Assembly: GCF_001514205.1 (NCBI RefSeq)
Contig: NZ_KQ948774.1
Coordinates: 270,167 to 331,751, forward strand
DNA length: 61,585 nucleotides
Reading direction: 5' to 3'
Origin: Streptomyces griseoruber
GTDB lineage: Bacteria; Actinomycetota; Actinomycetes; Streptomycetales; Streptomycetaceae
Shown here: piece by piece, positions 1-7,544 of the stretch
Numbering within the stretch: the stretch's first letter is position 1
Layout: every line of letters starts with the position of its first letter
The notes under the pieces: generated by a model
Told to the model about the DNA's origin: nothing
Databases searched by the model: none
Seen by the model: only the letters and a program-made list of their open reading frames with translations
Program-made: the position numbers and the translations under genes

Positions 1-612
1 TTTCGCGACATCAAGATCTCGGTCAAGCACAACGACCCGGTCGTGATGATCGAGGCGTACCGCCAGCTCGCCGCCCAGTGCGACTACCCCCTCCACCTCG
101 GCGTCACCGAGGCGGGCCCCGCCTTCCAGGGCACGATCAAGTCGGCGGTGGCCTTCGGCGCCCTCCTCTCCCAGGGCATCGGCGACACGATCCGCGTCTC
201 CCTCTCGGCCCCGCCGGTCGAGGAGGTCAAGGTCGGCAACCAGATCCTGGAGTCCCTGAACCTCAAGCAGCGCGGCCTGGAGATCGTCTCCTGCCCGTCC
301 TGCGGCCGTGCCCAGGTGGACGTCTACAAGCTCGCGGAGGAGGTCACGGCAGGCCTCACCGGCATGGAGGTCCCCCTCCGGGTCGCCGTCATGGGCTGTG
401 TGGTGAACGGCCCCGGCGAGGCCCGGGAGGCAGACCTCGGGGTCGCCTCGGGCAACGGCAAGGGCCAGATCTTCGTCAAGGGCGAGGTCATCAAGACCGT
501 CCCGGAGTCCAAGATCGTCGAAACCCTCATCGAGGAGGCCATGAAGCTGGCCGAACAGATGGAGGCGGAGGGAGTCGCCTCGGGCGAGCCCTCGGTGGCG
601 GTCGCGGGCTGA
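1..612 (+). CDS. ispG: 4-hydroxy-3-methylbut-2-enyl diphosphate synthase (C-terminal part, truncated by window edge)
   Basis: This is the 3' part of IspG (GcpE), the [4Fe-4S] enzyme that reduces MEcPP to HMBPP in the MEP isoprenoid pathway. The reading frame is open from base 1, so the true start lies upstream of the window; the first internal ATG at 43 is not the start. The visible C-terminal region carries the cluster-binding cysteines in CPSCGRAQVD and, further on, in GCVVNGPGEA, both family signatures, followed by the GKGQIFVKGE segment. The protein ends in a short Ala/Gly/Glu-rich tail. It is followed by a hairpin and a dispersed repeat. Family identity is clear. Confidence 0.97.
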   Translation, partial: FRDIKISVKHNDPVVMIEAYRQLAAQCDYPLHLGVTEAGPAFQGTIKSAVAFGALLSQGIGDTIRVSLSAPPVEEVKVGNQILESLNLKQRGLEIVSCPSCGRAQVDVYKLAEEVTAGLTGMEVPLRVAVMGCVVNGPGEAREADLGVASGNGKGQIFVKGEVIKTVPESKIVETLIEEAMKLAEQMEAEGVASGEPSVAVAG

Positions 613-619
613 CGGGAGT

Positions 620-649
620 GGGCCTGCGTCCTTGAGGGGCCGCAGGCCC
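620..649 (+). terminator. Hairpin after ispG, probable terminator
   Basis: GGGCCTGCG (620-628) pairs perfectly with CGCAGGCCC (641-649), 8 bases after the ispG stop. A shorter alternative stem GGGGCC/GGCCCC (636-650) overlaps it. There is no T-run, which is usual for Streptomyces. Termination is inferred from position. Confidence 0.55.
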
Positions 650-653
650 CGAA

Positions 654-682
654 GGGGCGCGGGGAACTGCGCGATCAGCCCC
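654..682. repeat. Copy of a dispersed Streptomyces intergenic repeat
   Basis: The 29-base stretch begins GGGGCGCGGGGAACTGCGCG and ends GCCCC, so its ends (GGGGC/GCCCC) can pair. From memory, this core recurs many times between genes in Streptomyces chromosomes. Flanking DNA to about 770 has a further stem, CCGGCCCC (734-741) with GGGGCCGG (754-761). No gene is seen in 613-876. Confidence 0.6.
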
Positions 683-876
683 GCACAACCCGCACGTCGC
701 GAACTCGGCGCACCTTCCCGAGTGCGCAGGCGCCCGGCCCCAGCGGCGCAGCCGGGGCCGGCAGCCCCCACGGCGGGACCGCGGCCGACGGTCACCGCAC
801 GACACCGGGGGCGGCACGGCTCAGCTTCCGAAGGTACAGTGCGGGGATCAGCAGCCCTGAGTGTGAGGCCCCGTAG

Positions 877-1725
877 TTGTTGACCCAGACCACCTCCCGG
901 GTCCTCGAACCGAGCGACCTGGACGCCGCGCTCGCCGTCCTCGACCGCGAGCCGGTGACCAACGCTTTCGTCACCTCCCGTGTCCAGGTCGCGGGCCTCG
1001 ACCCCTGGCGGCTGGGCGGCGAGATGTGGGGCTGGTACGAGGACGGCATGCTGACGTCCCTGTGCTACGCGGGCGCCAACCTCGTCCCCATCTGCGCCAC
1101 CCCCCGCGCCGTCCGCGCCTTCGCCGACCGCGCCCGCAGAGCAGGCCGCCGCTGCTCCTCCATCGTCGGCCCCGCCGAGCCCACCACCCAGCTCTGGCGC
1201 CTCCTCGAACCCCACTGGGGCCCCGCCCGCGAGGTCCGCGCCCACCAGCCCCTCATGGTCACCGACCGCATGCCCGCCGACATGGCCCCCGACCCCTACG
1301 TCCGCCGCATCCGCAAGGACGAGATGGAGACGATCATGCCGGCCTGCGTGGCGATGTTCACCGAGGAGGTGGGCGTCTCCCCGATGACCGGCGACGGAGG
1401 CCTGCTCTACCAGGCCCGCGTCGCCGAACTCGTCGGCTCCGGCCGCTCCTTCGCCCGCCTCGACGAACACGGCAGGGTCGTCTTCAAGGCGGAGATCGGC
1501 GCGGCCACCCCGCAGGCCTGCCAGATCCAGGGCGTCTGGGTGGCCCCGGAGTACCGGGGGAGGGGCTTCGCCGCCCCGGGCATGGCCGCGGTCCTGCGCT
1601 ACGCCCTCGCGGACGTGGCCCCGGTGGTCAGCCTCTACGTCAACGACTTCAACACACCCGCGAGAAGGACGTACCGGAAGGTCGGCTTCCAGGAGGTCGG
1701 CGCATTCATGAGCGTGCTGTTCTGA
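877..1725 (+). CDS. GNAT-family N-acetyltransferase with N-terminal DUF4081-like half
   Basis: This 282-residue protein has a C-terminal Gcn5-type acetyltransferase fold. The acetyl-CoA loop is seen in VAPEYRGRGFAAPG, and the usual family end follows in NTPARRTYRKVGF. The N-terminal half (about 1-130) resembles the DUF4081 domain found before GNAT domains in actinobacteria. An in-frame TAG at 874 directly precedes the start, so translation must begin at TTG 877 or TTG 880; GTGAGG at 863-868 is a suitable ribosome binding site. The substrate is not visible from sequence. It lies between ispG and a second GNAT gene and reads in the same direction. Confidence 0.88.
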   Translation: MLTQTTSRVLEPSDLDAALAVLDREPVTNAFVTSRVQVAGLDPWRLGGEMWGWYEDGMLTSLCYAGANLVPICATPRAVRAFADRARRAGRRCSSIVGPAEPTTQLWRLLEPHWGPAREVRAHQPLMVTDRMPADMAPDPYVRRIRKDEMETIMPACVAMFTEEVGVSPMTGDGGLLYQARVAELVGSGRSFARLDEHGRVVFKAEIGAATPQACQIQGVWVAPEYRGRGFAAPGMAAVLRYALADVAPVVSLYVNDFNTPARRTYRKVGFQEVGAFMSVLF

Positions 1726-1733
1726 GGCACCTG

Positions 1734-1746
1734 TAGGCTCCCCGCC
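1734..1746 (+). promoter_or_regulatory. Candidate -10 element for leaderless transcription of the second GNAT gene
   Basis: TAGGCT at 1734-1739 is followed by exactly seven bases and then the ATG at 1747. This is the TAnnnT-N7-start arrangement typical of leaderless actinobacterial mRNAs, and there is no ribosome binding site near the ATG. No clear -35 box is seen. Confidence 0.45.
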
Positions 1747-2280
1747 ATGGATCTCGTCATCGGCCCCCTGGACCTCCCCGCCCATGTGGACGAGGCCCTC
1801 GCGGTGCAGGCCGTCGCCTTCGGCCTCGGCCCCGACGAGGTCGCGGTCCGCCGCCAGATCGTCCTGCGCCACATGACGTACCCGGGCGCCCGGGCCCTCG
1901 GCGCCACCACCCCCGAGGGCCGCCTCGCCGGCTTCGTCTACGGCATGCCGAACGACCGCACCCACTGGTGGTCCACCGTCGTCGAGCCCTACCTCCGCGC
2001 CCAGGGCACCGACTTCTGGCTCGACGACTCCTTCGTCATCACCGAACTCCACGTCCACCCCGGGTACCAGAACCGCGGCGCGGGCCGGGCCCTGATCACC
2101 GCGATCACCGACAGCGCGAGCCAGCCCCGCTCGATTCTCTCCGCGATCGACTTCGACAGCCCCGCCCGCGCCCTCTACCGCTCCCTCGGCTACGACGACC
2201 TCGCCCGCCGCGTCCTGTTCCCCAGCGCCCCGCGCCCGTACGCCGTCATGGGCGCCCCGCTCCCGCTGCTCAGGAAGTAA
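1747..2280 (+). CDS. GNAT-family N-acetyltransferase
   Basis: A 177-residue single-domain GNAT protein. The acetyl-CoA loop is HPGYQNRGAGRALI (about residues 105-118), and the C-terminal ARALYRSLGYDD segment is the usual beta6/beta7 end of the fold. The acceptor substrate cannot be told. It follows the previous acetyltransferase by 21 bases and precedes proS. The ATG has no upstream Shine-Dalgarno sequence but does have a -10-like hexamer seven bases away, so leaderless expression is likely. Confidence 0.88.
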   Translation: MDLVIGPLDLPAHVDEALAVQAVAFGLGPDEVAVRRQIVLRHMTYPGARALGATTPEGRLAGFVYGMPNDRTHWWSTVVEPYLRAQGTDFWLDDSFVITELHVHPGYQNRGAGRALITAITDSASQPRSILSAIDFDSPARALYRSLGYDDLARRVLFPSAPRPYAVMGAPLPLLRK

Positions 2281-2353
2281 CGGATTTCCGGCGACACCGC
2301 GCTCCCGGCTAACCTCCTTGCCATCACCCTTACCCGGCAGGAGTACGAGAACC

Positions 2354-4057
2354 ATGGCGAACGCACCGGTCCAGCGCATGTCCCAGTTGATGGCGAAGAC
2401 CTTGCGCGACGACCCGGCGGACGCCGAGGTCCTCAGCCACAAGCTCCTCGTCCGCGCCGGCTACGTCCGCCGCACGGCCGCCGGCATCTGGTCCTGGCTC
2501 CCGCTCGGCAAGAAGGTCCTGGCCAACGTCGAGCGGATCGTCCGTGAGGAGATGGACGCGATCGGCGCCCAGGAGGTGCTGCTCCCGGCCCTCCTGCCCC
2601 GTGAGCCGTACGACGCCACGGGCCGCTGGGACGAGTACGGCGCCGAGCTGTTCCGGCTGAAGGACCGCAAGGGCGGCGACTACCTCCTCGGCCCGACCCA
2701 CGAGGAGATCTTCACCCTGCTGGTCAAGGACCAGGCGTCCTCGTACAAGGACCTGCCGGTCATCCTGTACCAGATCCAGCACAAGTACCGTGACGAGGCC
2801 CGTCCGCGGGCCGGCATCCTGCGCGGCCGTGAGTTCCTGATGAAGGACTCCTACTCCTTCGACACCGAGGACGAGGGCCTCGCCCACTCCTACGCCCTGC
2901 ACCGCGAGGCCTACCAGCGGGTGTTCGCGCGCCTCGGCCTCGACTACCGCATCTGCGCCGCCACCGCCGGTGCGATGGGCGGCTCCAAGTCGGAGGAGTT
3001 CCTCGCCCCGGCCGGCGCCGGCGAGGACACCTTCGCCGACTGCCCGAACTGCGACTTCGCGGCCAACACCGAGGCGATCTCGTACGAGCTGAAGCCGGTG
3101 GCCGCCGAGGGCGTGCCCGCGCTGGAGGAGATCCCGACCCCGGACACCCCCACCATCGAGACCCTCGCCGCCCACCTCGGCGTCCAGGCCTCCGACACGC
3201 TGAAGAACCTCCTCGTGAAGGTCGACGGCGAGATCGTGGCCGTGGGTGTGCCCGGCGACCGTGAGGTCGACCTCGGCAAGGTCGAGGCGCACTTCGCCCC
3301 GGCGACGGTCGAGCTGGTCACCGCCGAGGACTTCGTCGGCCGCCCCGACCTGGTGCGCGGCTACGTCGGCCCGCAGGGCCTGGGCGAGAAGGTCACCTAC
3401 ATCGCCGACCCGCGCGTGGCCCCCGGCACCTCCTGGATCACGGGCGCCAACAAGGACGGCACGCACGCGAAGAACGTCGTCGCGGGCCGTGACTTCGAGG
3501 TCGACACCTACGTCGACGTCGTGGTCGTCCAGGAGGGCGACCCCTGCCCGAACTGCGGCACCGGCCTCAAGCTGGACCGCGCCATCGAGATCGGCCACAT
3601 CTTCCAGCTCGGCCGCAAGTACGCCGACGCCCTCAAGCTCGACGTCCTCGGCCAGAACGGCAAGCCGGTCCGCGTCACCATGGGCTCCTACGGCATCGGC
3701 GTCTCCCGCGCGGTCGCGGCCCTCGCCGAGCAGACCGCCGACGACAAGGGGCTGTGCTGGCCGGCCGAGGTCGCCCCGGCCGACGTCCACGTGGTCGCGG
3801 CCGGCAAGGCCCTCCAGACCGAGCTGGCGCTCGAGGTCTCCGAGAAGCTGCGGGCGGCCGGCCTGCGCGTCCTGGTCGACGACCGGGCCGGGGTCTCCCC
3901 GGGCGTGAAGTTCACCGACTCCGAGCTGATCGGCGTACCGAAGATCCTGGTCGCGGGCCGTCGCTCGGGCGAGGGCGTGCTGGAGCTGAAGGACCGCAGG
4001 ACCGGCGAGCGCGAGGAGCTCACGGTGGACGAGGCGATCGCGCGGCTCACCGCTTAA
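2354..4057 (+). CDS. proS: Prolyl-tRNA synthetase, bacterial type with editing insertion
   Basis: ProS charges tRNA-Pro with proline in the cytoplasm. The 567 residues match the usual bacterial form. Class II motif 2 appears in YRDEARPRAGILRGREFLMK and motif 3 in GSYGIGVSRAVAAL. Between them, roughly residues 225-405, lies the YbaK-like insertion domain that removes misacylated alanine, followed by the C-terminal anticodon-binding domain. I chose ATG 2354 (MANAPVQRMSQ) because AGGAG at 2339-2343 precedes it and family similarity begins there; upstream in-frame codons from 2318 look non-coding. A TAACCT at 2310-2315 may be a -10 element. Confidence 0.97.
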   Translation: MANAPVQRMSQLMAKTLRDDPADAEVLSHKLLVRAGYVRRTAAGIWSWLPLGKKVLANVERIVREEMDAIGAQEVLLPALLPREPYDATGRWDEYGAELFRLKDRKGGDYLLGPTHEEIFTLLVKDQASSYKDLPVILYQIQHKYRDEARPRAGILRGREFLMKDSYSFDTEDEGLAHSYALHREAYQRVFARLGLDYRICAATAGAMGGSKSEEFLAPAGAGEDTFADCPNCDFAANTEAISYELKPVAAEGVPALEEIPTPDTPTIETLAAHLGVQASDTLKNLLVKVDGEIVAVGVPGDREVDLGKVEAHFAPATVELVTAEDFVGRPDLVRGYVGPQGLGEKVTYIADPRVAPGTSWITGANKDGTHAKNVVAGRDFEVDTYVDVVVVQEGDPCPNCGTGLKLDRAIEIGHIFQLGRKYADALKLDVLGQNGKPVRVTMGSYGIGVSRAVAALAEQTADDKGLCWPAEVAPADVHVVAAGKALQTELALEVSEKLRAAGLRVLVDDRAGVSPGVKFTDSELIGVPKILVAGRRSGEGVLELKDRRTGEREELTVDEAIARLTA

Positions 4058-4063
4058 AGAAAG

Positions 4064-4114
4064 CTCTCAGAGAGTTCTGTCGGGGTCTATGGGATCCTCA
4101 CAGACTTCTCTCAG
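4064..4114. promoter_or_regulatory. Direct-repeat candidate operator upstream of the flavin-transferase operon
   Basis: CTCAGAGAGTTCT (4066-4078) and CTCACAGACTTCT (4097-4109) match at 11 of 13 positions and start 31 bases apart, about three helical turns. The first is part of a CTCTC-A-GAGAG palindrome (4064-4074), and CTCTCAG recurs at 4108-4114. Such spacing fits a response-regulator type binding site for the operon starting at 4168. No regulator gene of that type lies nearby. Confidence 0.4.
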
Positions 4115-4167
4115 GCCGTTCCCCGACCGTAGTGCGTGACAGAACGTCACTGCGGAGGGGAACGGTC

Positions 4168-4545
4168 ATGGCGACCAGGGAAGAAGAACGCGGGGCCGCG
4201 GCAGCGGTCCGCAGAGGCGCACGGCGGACCGCGGCCTTCGCCGCCGCGGTCACGCTGGCGGGGGCGGCCGGGGTGTTCGCCCTGATCGGCACCCTGCAGG
4301 CGGACGCCACCACGTCGGCGAGCAGCGGAACGAGCTCCAGCTCGAGCACGAGCAGCGACTCGGACAGCTCGGACAGCTCGAGCAGCTCGTCCGGCTCGAC
4401 GGACTCCTCCGGCTCGTCCGGCTCGTCCGGCTCCACGGACTCCTCCGGCTCGGACGACTCGTCGAGCAGTTCCTCCTCGGACGGCTCCGGCGGCCTGACC
4501 TCCTCCTCCGGCGGTTCCGCCGACTCCACCTCGGGGGCGTCGTGA
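4168..4545 (+). CDS. Serine-rich membrane-anchored protein, first gene of the ApbE redox operon
   Basis: A 125-residue protein with a basic N-terminus (residues 1-20), one membrane segment (about 21-45) and an extracytoplasmic tail made almost only of Ser, Gly, Asp and Thr. In comparable Streptomyces operons as I recall them, a protein with this anchor and Ser-rich linker continues into an FMN-binding domain; here that domain is absent. The last residues, DSTSGAS, resemble the ApbE flavinylation motif (D-x-x-S/T-G-A-T) with Ser at the acceptor position, though low-complexity sequence could give this by chance. Its stop overlaps the apbE GTG by 4 bp. ATG 4168 is preceded by GGAGGGG at 4154-4160. 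Confidence 0.75.
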   Translation: MATREEERGAAAAVRRGARRTAAFAAAVTLAGAAGVFALIGTLQADATTSASSGTSSSSSTSSDSDSSDSSSSSSGSTDSSGSSGSSGSTDSSGSDDSSSSSSSDGSGGLTSSSGGSADSTSGAS

Positions 4546-5510
4546 CGACCACGCCGCCGGGGTCCCGCACCACGGCCGCCACCGAATGGCGAGCCCTCGG
4601 CACCACCGTCCGCCTGGTCGTCACCGACCCGGCCCTGCTGGAGTCCTGCAACCTGCTCCTCGCCCGGCACCTCGCCGAGGTCGACGCGGCGTGCAGCCGC
4701 TTCCGCCCCGACTCCGAACTGACCGCCCTCGACGCCACCGCCGGCCGCCCGGTCCGGGTGAGCCCGCTGCTCGCCGAGGCCCTCGACGTGGCCCTGCGGG
4801 CCGCCGCCACGACCGACGGCGCCGTGGACCCGACCGTCGGCTCCGCCATGGACGCGATCGGTTACGACCGCGACTTCACCCTCGTCCGGGAGGACGACCG
4901 CCCGGTCCGCCTCACGCTCCGCCGCACCCCCGGCTGGCGCACCGTCACCCTCGACCGCGCCACCGGCACGGTCACCGTCCCCCGGGGCGTCCGCCTCGAC
5001 CTCGGCGCCACCGCCAAGGCGTGGGCCGCCGACCGGGCCGCGCGGATGCTGGCCGACACGGCCGGCTGCGGGGTCCTGGTCAGCCTGGGCGGCGACACGG
5101 CCGTCGCCGGCGAGGCCCCGGCGGGCGGCTGGCAGATCCGCGTCCAGGACATCACCGGTCCGGTCGACGAGACGCCCGCGCAGGGCTCGTACGCCACCGT
5201 CGGCCTGCGCGGCGGCGGTCTGGCGACCTCCGGCACCACCGCCCGGCGCTGGCAGCGCGGCGGCCACGACCTGCACCACATCGTGGACCCGCGCACCGGC
5301 CTGCCGGTCCGCTCCCCCTGGCGCACGGTCTCCGTCGCCGCGGCCACCTGTGCCGACGCGAACGCGGCGAGCACCGCGGCGCTGGTGAAGGGCGAGGGCG
5401 CGGAGACGTGGCTGACCCGCCTGCGCCTCCCGGCCCGCCTGGTCACGCGGCACGGCCTGGTCGTCACCACACCGGGCTGGCCGACCGACGTGCTGGAGGC
5501 GGCCGCGTGA
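4542..5510 (+). CDS. apbE: FAD:protein FMN transferase (ApbE)
   Basis: ApbE moves FMN from FAD onto a Thr or Ser of target redox proteins, usually outside the cytoplasm. The 322 residues show the family landmarks in order: DLGATAKAWA (153-162), SLGGD (181-185), a GLATSG segment (226-231) and HHIVDPRTGLP (245-255), the metal-binding His/Asp region. No clear signal peptide is seen, which is common in actinobacterial members. The GTG start overlaps the stop of the Ser-rich protein gene, and the stop overlaps the next start, so the operon is translationally coupled. Its target is probably in this operon, but the expected FMN-binding domain is not encoded here. Confidence 0.93.
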   Translation: MTTTPPGSRTTAATEWRALGTTVRLVVTDPALLESCNLLLARHLAEVDAACSRFRPDSELTALDATAGRPVRVSPLLAEALDVALRAAATTDGAVDPTVGSAMDAIGYDRDFTLVREDDRPVRLTLRRTPGWRTVTLDRATGTVTVPRGVRLDLGATAKAWAADRAARMLADTAGCGVLVSLGGDTAVAGEAPAGGWQIRVQDITGPVDETPAQGSYATVGLRGGGLATSGTTARRWQRGGHDLHHIVDPRTGLPVRSPWRTVSVAAATCADANAASTAALVKGEGAETWLTRLRLPARLVTRHGLVVTTPGWPTDVLEAAA

Positions 5511-6088
5511 CGAGCGAAACCCTCTGGTACGCCAACCGAGCCACGGGTGCCGTCTGCCTGGTCCTCTTCACGGTCGTCGTACTCCTCGGCATCGCAGTCC
5601 ACCTGAGGGCCCGCGTCCCGGGTCTGCCCCGCTTCGGCACGATGACCCTGCACCGCACGCTCTCCCTCTCCGCCACCGCCTTCCTGGCCCTGCACCTCAC
5701 CACCGCGATCGCCGACGGCTATGTGAACATCACCGTCGTCGACGCCCTGATCCCCTTCGTCTCCGACTACCAGCCCCTGTGGCTCGGCCTCGGCACGGTC
5801 GCCTTCGACCTGATGCTCGCGGTCCTCGTCACGAGCCTGCTGCGCGAGCGTCTCGGGCACCGCACCTGGCGGGCCGTCCACTGGCTGGCGTACGCCTCCT
5901 GGCCGGTCGCCCTGATCCACGGCATCGGCATCGGTACGGACACCGGCGCCGACTGGATGACCTGGCTCACCGTCGCCTGCGTGGCCACGGTCGTCACCGC
6001 CGGAGGCACCCGCCTCGCCCACGCGGCCCGTGCCGCCCGCCGCACCCCCGCCGCCCTGCTGCGCACCGCCGATGGAGCCCGCCCGTGA
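5507..6088 (+). CDS. Ferric-reductase-like transmembrane haem protein
   Basis: A 193-residue membrane protein with about five hydrophobic segments (near 14-33, 52-69, 91-112, 122-142 and 149-166). Histidines 49 and 63, 14 residues apart, and 125 and 138, 13 apart, sit in two helices and match the bis-haem ligand pattern of the ferric reductase/cytochrome b family. It would carry electrons across the membrane between the cytoplasmic flavoprotein/ferredoxin and an acceptor outside. The cytoplasmic FAD/NAD domain of true ferric reductases is absent; the next gene likely supplies that activity. Start GTG 5507 overlaps the apbE stop, and its own stop overlaps the next GTG. Confidence 0.88.
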   Translation: MTSETLWYANRATGAVCLVLFTVVVLLGIAVHLRARVPGLPRFGTMTLHRTLSLSATAFLALHLTTAIADGYVNITVVDALIPFVSDYQPLWLGLGTVAFDLMLAVLVTSLLRERLGHRTWRAVHWLAYASWPVALIHGIGIGTDTGADWMTWLTVACVATVVTAGGTRLAHAARAARRTPAALLRTADGARP

Positions 6089-7302
6089 CCGCGACCTTCC
6101 CCGATCTCTACATGTCCCCGCGCCTGCTCGCCCCCGGCGCCGCCCCGGCCGACCTGCCCACCCACCACCAGCGTTACGGCCCGCTCTCCCACGGCGACCC
6201 CGAGGGCGTGCTGCGGACGGTGGCCGAGTCCGGTCTCACGGGGCGCGGCGGAGCCGCCTTCCCGACGTACCGCAAGCTGGTCTCGGTCGCCGAGGCGGGC
6301 CGCCGCAGCGGCCGGGCACCGGTGGTCGTCGCCAACGGCGCGGAGGGCGAGCCCGCCAGCCGCAAGGACAAGACGCTGCTGCGCCTGTCCCCGCACCTGG
6401 TCCTGGACGGTCTGCAGATCGCGGCGCACGCGGTCGGAGCGGGGGAGGCGTACCTGGGCGTGGAGGACGGTGCGACCTGGCTGGAGTCCGCGCTCGCGCA
6501 GCGCTCCGGCGACCCGCTGCCCGTCACGGTCGTACGGCTGCCCAAGTCCTTCCTCTCCGGACAGGCCTCGGCCCTCGCCCGGTACGTCTCCGGCGGTGCC
6601 GCGCTGCCCGCTCACCCGAGCCCGCCGGTCCGCGAGCGGGGCGTGCACCGGGCGCCGACGCTGGTCCAGAACGTGGAGACCCTCGCCCATCTCGCGCTCG
6701 TCGCCCGCTACGGCGCCGACTGGTACCGCAGCGCCGGTACCCCCGCCCAGCCGGGCAGCGCCCTGTGCACGGTCCATGTCGCGGGACACGAACCCCGGGT
6801 GACCGAGGCGCCCTACGGTCTGCCGCTGACCCGGCTGCTGCCCCTGGAGGACGCCTCGGCGGTGCTCGTCGGCGGTTACCACGGCACCTGGATCCCGGCC
6901 CGTGAGGCCGCCGAACTCACCGTGGACGCCGGCTACTTGGGTGCGGGCGTGCTGGCCGCGCTGCCCGTCGGCCGCTGCGGCCTCGCCGAGACCGCCCGGG
7001 TGCTGCGCTATCTCGCCCTCCAGTCGGCCGGCCAGTGCGGCCCGTGCCTCAACGGCCTGCCCCGGATCGCCACCGCCTTCGCCGCCCTCGCCGCACCCGG
7101 CCCGCAGGGCACCGTGCGCACCGATCTCGCCCGCTGGTCCGGCCTGGTGGAGGGCCGGGGCGCCTGCCACCACCCGGACGGCACGGTCCGGCTGGTCCGC
7201 AGCGCGCTGACGACCTTCGCCGCCGAGGCCGACGCGCACGCCCACGGCCACTGCACGGCCACCGACCGCACTGCGCTGCTGCCCGTACCCCAGGAGGCCT
7301 GA
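6085..7302 (+). CDS. NuoF-like NADH-binding flavoprotein
   Basis: A 405-residue relative of the 51-kDa NADH-dehydrogenase subunit. GLTGRGGAAFP (50-60) and NGAEGEPASRKDKTLL (84-99) are the FMN/NADH-binding signatures. In the C-terminal iron-sulfur region the usual C-G-x-C-x-x-C becomes A315-G-Q-C318-G-P-C321, with a later Cys at 361, so one of the four cluster ligands of NuoF is replaced by Ala. It likely takes electrons from NAD(P)H and passes them to the ferredoxin and the membrane haem protein of this operon. It is not part of a complex I operon. GTG 6085 overlaps the previous stop. Confidence 0.92.
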   Translation: MTATFPDLYMSPRLLAPGAAPADLPTHHQRYGPLSHGDPEGVLRTVAESGLTGRGGAAFPTYRKLVSVAEAGRRSGRAPVVVANGAEGEPASRKDKTLLRLSPHLVLDGLQIAAHAVGAGEAYLGVEDGATWLESALAQRSGDPLPVTVVRLPKSFLSGQASALARYVSGGAALPAHPSPPVRERGVHRAPTLVQNVETLAHLALVARYGADWYRSAGTPAQPGSALCTVHVAGHEPRVTEAPYGLPLTRLLPLEDASAVLVGGYHGTWIPAREAAELTVDAGYLGAGVLAALPVGRCGLAETARVLRYLALQSAGQCGPCLNGLPRIATAFAALAAPGPQGTVRTDLARWSGLVEGRGACHHPDGTVRLVRSALTTFAAEADAHAHGHCTATDRTALLPVPQEA

Positions 7303-7303
7303 C

Positions 7304-7537
7304 ATGGACCGGCAGACGAACCCGGACCGGCGGATGAACCTGGACATCGACTGGACGTCCTGCCAGGGCCACGGCCTGTGCGCGGAGCTCCTCCCGGAGC
7401 ACATCACGCTCGACGAATGGGGCTACCCGCTCCTCGACGGCACCCCTGTCCCCGCGCGGACGGTGAAGCGGGCCCGCCGGGCCGCCGCCGACTGCCCCGT
7501 GCTCGCCCTCAGACTCGCCCCCGCGCAGGCGGGCTGA
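7304..7537 (+). CDS. Small [3Fe-4S]-type ferredoxin
   Basis: A 77-residue ferredoxin with cysteines at 20, 26 and 64 in the pattern C-x5-C ... C-P (SCQGHGLC and DCPVLAL). Only three ligand cysteines are present, which suggests a [3Fe-4S] cluster, as in ferredoxins that serve cytochromes P450. It is the last gene of the redox operon and likely partners the NuoF-like flavoprotein. AGGAGG just upstream of ATG 7304 supports this start; an internal ATG at 7334 is possible but has no better site. The gene ends 7 bases from a convergent gene, with no terminator seen between. Confidence 0.92.
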   Translation: MDRQTNPDRRMNLDIDWTSCQGHGLCAELLPEHITLDEWGYPLLDGTPVPARTVKRARRAAADCPVLALRLAPAQAG

Positions 7538-7544
7538 CGGAGGA

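Noticed and set aside
2330..3790. A 486-residue open frame on the reverse strand across proS
   Set aside because: It is the mirror of a GC-rich gene: composition is Val/Gly/Asp/Leu-rich without motifs, and proS on the other strand is certain.
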